From Candidatus Omnitrophota bacterium (GTDB lineage Bacteria; Omnitrophota; Gorgyraeia; 1-14-0-20-64-10; JACQQZ01): DNA of 9,492 bases. Where the stretch lies: assembly GCA_016206755.1 (NCBI GenBank), contig JACQQZ010000009.1, positions 1 to 9,492 on the forward strand. Direction: 5' to 3'. Under the pieces are notes generated by a model that was not told the origin of the DNA, searched no databases, and saw only the letters and a list, made by a program, of their open reading frames with translations. The stretch's first letter is position 1. Each line of letters begins with the position of its first letter. The translations under genes and the position numbers were made by a program. Of this stretch, positions 1 through 5,403 are shown piece after piece.

Positions 1-111
1 ACGCCACGCTCCTCGCGCCTTGCGCCGCTGGCCAGACCCGCCCCGCGCGGCCACGGGAGGTTCTGAAAGGCGCTCTAAATTTTTTCATAGAAGTCGCTTC
101 GGATTCGGAGA
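1..111 (-). other. Intergenic end of window; possible beginning of a further gene
   Basis: The 111 bases beyond the isomerase stop codon hold nothing firm. An ATG at 88 opens a minus-strand frame to the edge (MKKFRAPFRTSRGRAG...), very basic and not recognised, with no ribosome site. A GAGGAG motif (9-14) lies 8 bases from the edge and could serve a gene starting just outside the window. No terminator-like stem with a T-run is seen, so transcription may continue. Confidence 0.3.
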
Positions 112-1005
112 TTACTGCTGCGCGCCTGGGCCAGGTTCAGCAGGTACAGCCGCCGGCTCAGCAGCCGGTGCGGCGGGTATTTCTTTTGAAGATTTTGCTT
201 GATCTTCGCGTATGAAAATCTGAGCTTGCTTGCGCAGCTTGCCGACAAACTGGTCCACGGCACCCCGCTCTTTTTGGCTTTTCAACTCTTGAACGATCTG
301 TTCCTTCGTCTCCGCCAAGCCCTTTTGCTGAACGGGCTGATGATCGGTCAATTGAATGATGTGGTATCCCAAAGAGGTTTTCACAATTCCGCTGGTTTGA
401 CCTACCTTCAGCTGCATGGATGCCTCTTCGAATTCAGGAATGAGTTGCCCCTTGCTGAAGAAGCCAATGTCCCCGCCCCGGCTCTTCGAAGCATCCTCGG
501 ACATCTCCCCTGCTACTTTTTCAAGCGACTCTCCCTTGCTCAGTCGGTCCAGCGCCGCGCGCGCCTTTTCCTCGGTGGGCACCAAAACGTGGCTGGCTCT
601 CCAGCGTTCCGGGACGGCAAAGCGGGCTTTGTTGGCCTCGTAGAACTCCGCAATCTGCTGATCGTCCACTTGAACCTGCTGACGGCCTTCGCGCTCCAAG
701 AGGCGGCCGATCAATATCTGCTTTTTGGCTTCGCGCAAAAGCTCCTGAACCTGGGCATCGCGTTCCAGGCCCCGGCGGCGGGCCTCTTGCACCAGCAACG
801 CTTCCAAAACCATCTCTTCCAAAAGCCGGCGGCGGTCGCTTTTCAACGCCTGACGCAGGGCCGGAGCCAGCTTGGACATGCGGGTTTGGACATCGCGATC
901 GGTGATGGTCTGGCCGTTAACGACGGCAAGGACTTTATCATTGGGCCGGCCGCAGCCGGCCAGGGCCACGCTGACGATGAGGAGGGGCGCGAAAATAGGG
1001 CGCAT
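112..1005 (-). CDS. SurA/PrsA-type peptidyl-prolyl cis-trans isomerase lipoprotein
   Basis: A 297-residue envelope chaperone or isomerase. The signal peptide MRPIFAPLLIVSVALAGC ends in a lipobox LAGC (Cys18), so the protein should be lipid-anchored; Gly follows the Cys, which does not signal inner-membrane retention. Residues 24-130 are the helical SurA N-terminal-like chaperone part ('AVVNGQTITDRDV', charged helices, 'EFYEANKARF'). Residues 135-222 are one parvulin/PpiC domain: 'RASHVLV', 'SRGGDIGFFSKGQLIPEFE', 'SGIVKTSLGYHIIQL'. A helix and an Ala/Pro/Glu-rich tail (275-297) follow. A start at 1047 with a weak AGGA site is possible but gives an odd signal peptide. It lies 87 bases past the PilX-like gene. 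A role in folding exported pilus parts is inference. Confidence 0.92.
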   Translation of the reverse strand: MRPIFAPLLIVSVALAGCGRPNDKVLAVVNGQTITDRDVQTRMSKLAPALRQALKSDRRRLLEEMVLEALLVQEARRRGLERDAQVQELLREAKKQILIGRLLEREGRQQVQVDDQQIAEFYEANKARFAVPERWRASHVLVPTEEKARAALDRLSKGESLEKVAGEMSEDASKSRGGDIGFFSKGQLIPEFEEASMQLKVGQTSGIVKTSLGYHIIQLTDHQPVQQKGLAETKEQIVQELKSQKERGAVDQFVGKLRKQAQIFIREDQAKSSKEIPAAPAAEPAAVPAEPGPGAQQ

Positions 1006-1014
1006 AGGGTGATT

Positions 1015-1023
1015 ACTATAGCA
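1015..1023 (-). promoter_or_regulatory. Extended -10 promoter just before the isomerase lipoprotein gene
   Basis: The minus strand carries TGCTATAGT, differing by one base from the motif ahead of the pilin. A poor -35 (TTGCGC) lies 18 bases upstream of the hexamer. Transcription would begin near 1008, only a few bases before the ATG at 1005, giving a nearly leaderless message. This agrees with the absence of a ribosome site at that ATG. Confidence 0.45.
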
Positions 1024-1092
1024 TGGCGGACTGTCCCCGCGCAACATGAGGGTCTTTCCTGGCGCCGGAAATTCCGCGGCTTGCCCTGCGGC

Positions 1093-2130
1093 TCAATCCG
1101 CCGTTCCTTCACCCCAGAGAATGATCTGGACATCGGCCTGCACCAGCGCCTGGAGGGCCGTCATGTAATCCTGGTTGTAGGTGACGTTGGCATTGCCGTT
1201 CAAGCGCGTTTCCGTTCCGGACCAGACCCCGCCGTTGACGTTCAGTCGGCCGCCTCCGCCGTTGATGCGGAATTGGCCGCGCGTATAAATCGGGCCGTCC
1301 ACAGTGCCGTTTCCATTGATCGTGGCGTCTTCGACCGCAGACGGATCGGTCAAGACGTCTCCGACCACCACGAAGAACCCGCCGATGTTTCCGATGTTGC
1401 CGCTCAAAGCCAAGTCGGTCGTGATGTAGACGATGTTCGGAACACCCGTTGTCGGATCGGAGGGATCCGTCGGGGGAACGCGCCAAAAAGATCCGGGAAA
1501 CGAATCGGCGTTGTTCTGAACATCATCCAGCCGATCGGCGTCGTAGACGTTTCCTTGCCCGTAAGCCAGATCGTAAAGCTGATTGTAGTTGAGCGCGGGA
1601 AGGGGATTCGCGGTGGGGTCTTCGATGAATTCACCGGTCACGTTGGTCCCGGAAGGCGTCTGGGTGCCGCTCAACACATTGCCTGTGACCTGATACGCAT
1701 TTCCATTGAAAGTCACTTCGTCCGCAGAGTAGATGGCGTTGTCGTAAAAATTATCCGGCAAATCCTGCCGTACAACGGCCTCGAGTATTCTCTGCATAGG
1801 AAAACCATTGACTGCAACGGTGCCGGTGGCCGTCAAAATCCGGTGGTCTCCGTCCGTCTCCACTTCAACGCTGAAATTGCCGTTGGCGCCCAGGGGCTGC
1901 GATGCAAATCCCTCCGTCCAATTGAAATCATCGCGCAATTCCGCCATCGCGGCGTCCAGTCCGGCCTCCGCCAAATAAAAGGCCTGGGTCAAACGGGCCT
2001 GGGCTTGCGCCGCGCGGGATTCCGTCAATGCATATCCCGAAACAATCATGGTCAGGACGATCAGAACCGCTACGCAAAGGTAGAGCGGAATCATGACAAA
2101 ACCTTTTTGGGATCTCCATTGATTTTTCAT
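1093..2130 (-). CDS. PilX/GspK-position pilin-like protein with repetitive Gly/Asn-rich C-terminal region
   Basis: A 345-residue protein. The N-terminus MKNQWRSQKG|F could be cut by prepilin peptidase, and a membrane helix spans 11-34. 'AFYLAEAGLDAAMAEL' (50-65) matches PilX N-terminal family proteins. Mature position +5 is Pro15, not the usual Glu; GspK tip proteins also lack this Glu. The C-terminal part is rich in short G/N-centred turns ('FNGNAYQVTGNV', 'ALSGNIGNIGG', 'INGNGTVDGPIYTRG', 'LNVNGGVWSG', at about 132-152 and 240-315). This suggests a parallel beta-helix-like fold seen in pilus-associated PilX-like proteins. The strong AGGAGG site sits 6 bases before the ATG at 2130. By order (I, J, then this gene) it may be the tip protein. 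The family of the C-terminal part is uncertain. Confidence 0.78.
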   Translation of the reverse strand: MKNQWRSQKGFVMIPLYLCVAVLIVLTMIVSGYALTESRAAQAQARLTQAFYLAEAGLDAAMAELRDDFNWTEGFASQPLGANGNFSVEVETDGDHRILTATGTVAVNGFPMQRILEAVVRQDLPDNFYDNAIYSADEVTFNGNAYQVTGNVLSGTQTPSGTNVTGEFIEDPTANPLPALNYNQLYDLAYGQGNVYDADRLDDVQNNADSFPGSFWRVPPTDPSDPTTGVPNIVYITTDLALSGNIGNIGGFFVVVGDVLTDPSAVEDATINGNGTVDGPIYTRGQFRINGGGGRLNVNGGVWSGTETRLNGNANVTYNQDYMTALQALVQADVQIILWGEGTAD

Positions 2131-2140
2131 GATACCCTCC

Positions 2141-2671
2141 TCATTCGTTGCGGACGCGAATTCTCATTTGCAAAGGTTGCTGCATCACGTGGTTTGATCT
2201 CGACGTTTTCTCCGTCGTCAACTGGATCCAAATTTCGTCTTGCGTGTCTCCCTGCTGAATCACAAAGTCCGTGACGCCGTTGGCCAAAACCCTGCTCGAC
2301 CCGGCATCGTCCGTGCGCATCAGCTGGTCTCCATCCAAGGAATAGGTGATCACCGCCGACCAATCGTCCACTTCCCCGTCATCATCCACGCCCTCCGGAT
2401 AGCGAAATTGGATTCCCGTCCACTCTCCTGCAGCAGGCCAGGCCGTCTCTCCGGTTTCATCGGCAATTTCCGCGGTCGGGGCCCGGATCAATTCGCGGGC
2501 CATCTCGTCCAATCCCCGCCGGGCTTCCTGTGTCGCCGAAATCCGCGCTTGATGGATGTCCATGCTTTTGCTGCCGGCGGTCGCGCTCGCAAAAACGACC
2601 CCCATCATCAAAGCAAAAATCGCCGCCACGATCACCATTTCCACCAAGCTGAATCCGGAATTTCTTTTCAT
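2141..2671 (-). CDS. PulJ/GspJ (PilW-like) minor pilin
   Basis: A 176-residue prepilin-like protein with leader MKRNSG and site G|FSLVE; Glu at +5 is present. The helix 'MVIVAAIFALMMGVVFASA' is followed by a Q-rich segment with 'RRGLDEMARELIRA', the common signature of GspJ/PilW proteins. Near the C-terminus 'VLANGVTDFVIQ' and 'LQMRIRVRN' fit the paired strands of this family. GspJ joins GspI and GspK in the tip complex of the pseudopilus. A GAGG ribosome site overlaps the previous stop codon. The next gene follows after 10 bases. Confidence 0.82.
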   Translation of the reverse strand: MKRNSGFSLVEMVIVAAIFALMMGVVFASATAGSKSMDIHQARISATQEARRGLDEMARELIRAPTAEIADETGETAWPAAGEWTGIQFRYPEGVDDDGEVDDWSAVITYSLDGDQLMRTDDAGSSRVLANGVTDFVIQQGDTQDEIWIQLTTEKTSRSNHVMQQPLQMRIRVRNE

Positions 2672-2678
2672 GGGCGCC

Positions 2679-3134
2679 TCATCGCCGCGTCATCTGCGTT
2701 TCCAGCGTGGTGGTGCGGGCCCGGCCCCCATGCTCTTGCCAAGAAACCGCCACGGAAATCGACAGGGGGTCATCTCCGGGATCGCCATACGTGACGTCCA
2801 CCGCTTCATTCGTGAGATCGCTAAAACCTGTTTCATTTTCTTGTTGATCCGTCACCCAATCTTCATAAGTCGTTTCCGGAAACGCCGCCATAAAAGCGCC
2901 GATGTCTGCGCTGGATTGAACGTCGTCGCGGATGCGCTCCAGGACCGAACGGCCATCCTCCACCGCCTGCGTCAAATTCCGGGAGCTTTCGGTCATCGCT
3001 TCCGCGGCAACAAACGCCAGGGCGACGACCACCGCCGTCGTTACAAAAATGAGCATGGCAATCATCAGCTCCACCAGCGTAAATCCTCTTGGACTGCGTT
3101 TATTTTTATTCAATGGGCGCCCCGTCTTGGTCAT
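2679..3134 (-). CDS. PilV/GspI-like minor pilin
   Basis: A 151-residue prepilin-like protein with leader MTKTGRPLNKNKRSPRG and cleavage site G|FTLVE, Glu at +5, then the helix 'LMIAMLIFVTTAVVVALAF'. The C-terminal stretch 'SISVAVSWQEHGGRARTTT' resembles the end of PilV/GspI proteins, where a V.V.W..gGR.R..L strand pair is usual. GspI-type proteins start the tip complex that primes fibre assembly. The ATG at 3134 overlaps the second pilin by 29 bases and has no clear ribosome site. A TTG at 3113 would give the more ordinary leader starting NKNKRSPRG and overlap the stop by only 8 bases; it is a real alternative. It is followed after 7 bases by the PulJ/PilW-like gene. Confidence 0.82.
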   Translation of the reverse strand: MTKTGRPLNKNKRSPRGFTLVELMIAMLIFVTTAVVVALAFVAAEAMTESSRNLTQAVEDGRSVLERIRDDVQSSADIGAFMAAFPETTYEDWVTDQQENETGFSDLTNEAVDVTYGDPGDDPLSISVAVSWQEHGGRARTTTLETQMTRR

Positions 3135-3531
3135 CCAAGCGAATGACGCCGCTTTGATCCACGAAAAATATGCGCGTCCCGGTGACGCCGTCCACCGCCG
3201 GAGATGCCAAAAGCTGATACTCATCCGTGTCCATCTGGTCGTAGGTGAACGTATAGCCCTGCTTGGTGGCCGGATCTTGGCCTAAAAGCGAATCCACGTA
3301 AGGGGGCTCTTCCGAAGCCAGCGTGGACAGATCGGGGGGGTAAGTGGGTGGAATCCGGCTGGCTCGAAAACCCTCCAATCCGGTCACATACACCCTGAGC
3401 GTGGCGATGGCCGAAGATTCATTCGCATTGTATCGGGCGCGCAAGAATTGAGGGATGACCGCCACGGATAAGATGGCGATGATGGCTGTCACAATCACAA
3501 TCTCGATGAGCGTAAACCCTCGATGGTTCAT
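3106..3531 (-). CDS. Second type IV pilin / GspG-GspH-position pilin
   Basis: A 141-residue prepilin with the very short leader MNHRG, cut at G|FTLIE; Glu at +5 is present. The hydrophobic helix 'IVIVTAIIAILSVAVIPQFL' is followed by 'RARYNANESSAIATLRVY'. The C-terminus 'GVTGTRIFFVDQSGVIRLDD' closely matches the first pilin along the whole length, so the two are tandem paralogues; this one has no cysteine. The start is the ATG at 3531, five to ten bases after AGGGGG. A longer in-frame reading from 3591 would run through the terminator hairpin and lacks a ribosome site. Its position downstream of the terminator suggests lower expression and a minor or alternative subunit role. Confidence 0.92.
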   Translation of the reverse strand: MNHRGFTLIEIVIVTAIIAILSVAVIPQFLRARYNANESSAIATLRVYVTGLEGFRASRIPPTYPPDLSTLASEEPPYVDSLLGQDPATKQGYTFTYDQMDTDEYQLLASPAVDGVTGTRIFFVDQSGVIRLDDQDGAPIE

Positions 3532-3543
3532 GGCGCCCCCTTT

Positions 3544-3579
3544 AAAAAAGAGAGGCGATGGGGGAACACACCGCCTCTC
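3544..3579 (-). terminator. Rho-independent terminator between the two pilin genes
   Basis: On the minus strand GAGAGGCG and CGCCTCTC form a perfect eight-pair GC-rich stem, which can extend inward by three pairs (one G-U). The 14-base region between the arms closes to a loop of about eight. Six T residues (3549-3544) follow directly. This is a textbook intrinsic terminator, 48 bases after the first pilin's stop and 12 bases before the second pilin's ATG. It should stop much of the transcript of the first pilin and let only read-through reach the minor pilin genes. Confidence 0.85.
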
Positions 3580-3595
3580 CGGTATTTCCATGGTG

Positions 3596-3614
3596 AAAAC
3601 GTTGCAGGCGTTTT
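3596..3614. repeat. Short inverted repeat after the first pilin gene
   Basis: AAAACG and CGTTTT flank a seven-base loop, 12 bases beyond the pilin stop codon. It forms a six-pair, mostly A-T stem directly ahead of the stronger terminator. It might stabilise the 3' end of the pilin mRNA, or be chance. Confidence 0.3.
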
Positions 3615-3626
3615 TAAATCAACCGA

Positions 3627-4055
3627 TCACTGAACCGGATCTCCGGCAGCATCATCGAGACGGATGACGCCGGTCTCAACGGTGAAGAAAACGCGGGTTC
3701 CGGTGACGCCACTGGTGGTCGGCGTCGCGGTCAGCTCGTACTGATCATCGCTGACCTGCGTAAACGCATAATCATAACCTTGGTTCGACCCGTCTGTCAG
3801 CGAATCAGGCACGTACTGCGGATCCGCATCGGAAAGATCGGTCAATGCCGTCGGATAGGCCGGCGGTGTTTGGGCCGCCCGGAAACTTTCACACGCCGAA
3901 ATCAGCGAATGCATGGCGCCGATGGCCGCCGATTCATTGGCGTTGTGTCGAGCACGCAACAGGTTCGGAATCGCAATGGCGGCCAATAAGGCAATAATCG
4001 CCACAACGATCATGACTTCCACAAGCGTAAAACCGCGATTCTTTCGATTAATCAT
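3627..4055 (-). CDS. pilA: Type IV pilin / GspG-like major pilin candidate
   Basis: A 142-residue prepilin. The leader MINRKNRG is followed by the prepilin peptidase site G|FTLVE (cut after residue 8), with Glu at mature +5 and the hydrophobic helix VMIVVAIIALLAAIAIPNLL. The mature protein would be 134 residues. After the helix come 'RARHNANES', a Pro/Tyr-rich middle and a C-terminal strand 'GVTGTRVFF..ETGVIRLDD' typical of GspG/PilA-like pilins in several environmental phyla. It has a single cysteine, so no disulfide-bound D-loop. The start at 4055 is set by the GGAGG site; a longer frame to 4109 would ignore it. Its own promoter, the best ribosome site and a terminator just after it argue that this is the abundant subunit. 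Whether it forms a true pilus or a pseudopilus is not decided by sequence. Confidence 0.93.
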   Translation of the reverse strand: MINRKNRGFTLVEVMIVVAIIALLAAIAIPNLLRARHNANESAAIGAMHSLISACESFRAAQTPPAYPTALTDLSDADPQYVPDSLTDGSNQGYDYAFTQVSDDQYELTATPTTSGVTGTRVFFTVETGVIRLDDAAGDPVQ

Positions 4056-4060
4056 GACGT

Positions 4061-4075
4061 ATCCTCCTCGAGGAT
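4061..4075 (-). promoter_or_regulatory. Strong pilin ribosome binding site inside a small hairpin
   Basis: The minus strand reads ATCCTCGAGGAGGAT, a six-pair inverted repeat (ATCCTC / GAGGAT) around a three-base loop. The GGAGG Shine-Dalgarno (4063-4067) lies in the loop edge and 3' arm, 7 bases before the ATG at 4055. It is the strongest ribosome site in the window together with that of pilC, and it fixes the pilin start. The hairpin could partly hide the site. That is an inference. Confidence 0.6.
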
Positions 4076-4154
4076 GGTTCTTATGTTTTGTTGCACCTGC
4101 GAAGGTCACGTAAGGATAATCCGATAGTAAGTGCCCTACGCCCTTCTGATCGTA

Positions 4155-4163
4155 AGTATAGCA
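4155..4163 (-). promoter_or_regulatory. Extended -10 promoter for the first pilin gene
   Basis: On the minus strand the spacer contains TGCTATACT, a match to the extended -10 form TGnTATAAT with one mismatch. No good -35 hexamer is found 16-18 bases upstream, as expected for extended -10 promoters. Transcription would start near 4148 and give a leader of about 93 bases before the pilin ATG at 4055. A separate promoter here would allow the pilin to be made in excess of the motor proteins. Prediction from sequence only. Confidence 0.5.
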
Positions 4164-4199
4164 TAAAAAGTTAGCTCTGGCCGCCGGACCTAAAATTTG

Positions 4200-5399
4200 T
4201 TAATGTCCTAGGTATTGAGTTATTTTCAGGATCGGCAAGAAGATGGCGATGACGATACCGCCGATCACAACTCCAAGCACTGCAATGATTAACGGCTCTA
4301 TGATACTGGTGATACTCCCCACGGCCGCGTCCACTTCGCTTTCGTAAAAATCTGCAATTTTAGTCAGCATTTTCTCCAATTGGCCGGTTTGCTCCCCGAC
4401 CCCCACCATGCGCACCACCAGGGGCGGAAAAACCTTGCAGGCCTCCAACGGCTGGGCGATGGTTTCCCCTTCCCGGATGGAGACGCGCACCTTTTCAACG
4501 GCTTGTTCAATGACTTTATTCCCGGATGTCCGGCCGACAATTTCCAGAGAGATGAGAATCGGCACGCCGCTGCGCGTGAGGGTGGTCAATGTCCGGGCAA
4601 ACCGCGCAATCGCCATTTTGCGCAGCAGGACGCCAAAGACCGGCAATTTCAGCGTTATTTTGTCAATCTGGAAACGCCCTTGGGGAGTATTGCTGTAATA
4701 GCGAAAGGCAAAAAACAATCCTACGCCCCCCGCAATACCCACCAGGAAATACTGCTGGCAGAAATCGCTGAACTGCAACAGCAATCGGGTGGGCAGCGGC
4801 AGCTCGCCGCCCAACGTGGCAAAGATGCCCTTAAAAGTCGGGACCACCTTCAAAACCAGCAAAGCGGTGATGCCAAAAGCCATGAAAGAAACGATGGCCG
4901 GATAGACCAAACTGGACTTTACTTTTCGCTCCAGGGCGGCCGTCTTCTCAAGATACGTGGCCAGGCGATCCAAAATCTCAGCCAACGTACCGCTGGTCTC
5001 GCCGGCCTTGACCATGCTGATAAAGAGGTTGGAGAATACGGCCGGATGCTTGGCCAACGCTTCCGTAAAATTAACGCCGCCCTCCACGTCATCCCGGACG
5101 CGCCCGACCACCGTTTTCAGGCCGGGCTTTTCCAATTGGGCGTGCAAGGTGTCCAAGCTGTTGACCAGCGGGATACCGGCATCCACCAGTGTCGCAAGCT
5201 GCCGGCCGAAGACAACCAGGTCTTCCAGCTTGACGGCCCCGCCCCTTTTCCGGGCCGCTTCGGCCCCTTCCCGGACGGACATGACGACCAAGCTCTGCTT
5301 GCGCAAAATCTCAACCACCGCCGGCTGGGAAGCGGCGACAATCACGCCGCTGACGCTTTGTCCGTTTGCGTTTTTGGCCAGGTACTTGAATTGAGGCAT
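4200..5399 (-). CDS. pilC: PilC/GspF inner-membrane platform protein
   Basis: A 399-residue protein of normal family length. It starts MPQFKYLAKNANGQSVSGVI, the usual PilC/GspF N-terminal signature, and carries two T2SSF domains (about 62-187 and 265-388). Three membrane segments are visible at about 165-187, 216-233 and 366-389. Family hallmarks include 'KAGETSGTL' in the first domain and 'GVGEQTGQLEKML' in the second. PilC sits in the inner membrane at the centre of the machine and is thought to be turned by the PilB hexamer to insert pilins into the fibre. It lies 4 bases after the second ATPase, with a strong GGAGG site inside that gene's last codons, so translation is coupled. It is the only platform gene seen for two ATPases. 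Confidence 0.96.
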   Translation of the reverse strand: MPQFKYLAKNANGQSVSGVIVAASQPAVVEILRKQSLVVMSVREGAEAARKRGGAVKLEDLVVFGRQLATLVDAGIPLVNSLDTLHAQLEKPGLKTVVGRVRDDVEGGVNFTEALAKHPAVFSNLFISMVKAGETSGTLAEILDRLATYLEKTAALERKVKSSLVYPAIVSFMAFGITALLVLKVVPTFKGIFATLGGELPLPTRLLLQFSDFCQQYFLVGIAGGVGLFFAFRYYSNTPQGRFQIDKITLKLPVFGVLLRKMAIARFARTLTTLTRSGVPILISLEIVGRTSGNKVIEQAVEKVRVSIREGETIAQPLEACKVFPPLVVRMVGVGEQTGQLEKMLTKIADFYESEVDAAVGSITSIIEPLIIAVLGVVIGGIVIAIFLPILKITQYLGH

Positions 5400-5403
5400 C
5401 TGG

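Noticed and set aside
1..202. Short plus-strand frames at the left edge as the end of a convergent gene
   Set aside because: All three plus frames are open for part of the region because of its GC content; none shows a recognisable C-terminus, and they run into the antisense of the isomerase gene.
1048..1092. Palindrome CGGAAATTCCG as a terminator after the PilX-like gene
   Set aside because: The arms leave too small a loop and no T-run follows on the minus strand.
199..2274. 691-codon open frame on the plus strand
   Set aside because: It lies fully opposite the isomerase, PilX-like and part of the PulJ-like genes, which have clear domains, signal sequences and ribosome sites. Its translation shows no recognisable motif and is rich in His/Arg/Gln, as expected of an antisense shadow in GC-rich DNA.
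3532..3591. Upstream ATG for the second pilin
   Set aside because: No ribosome site; the added residues come from the terminator hairpin and would make an atypically long leader.
4165..4190. Possible terminator after pilC (GGTC-CGGC-GGCC and a T5 run)
   Set aside because: The stem has only four pairs with one G-U, and the T run is nine bases away from it; it more likely belongs to the promoter region.
4056..4199. Sigma-54 promoter ahead of the pilin, common for pilA genes
   Set aside because: A GGGCAC is present, but the GC element at the required distance is missing (CG instead), so there is no proper -24/-12 pair.
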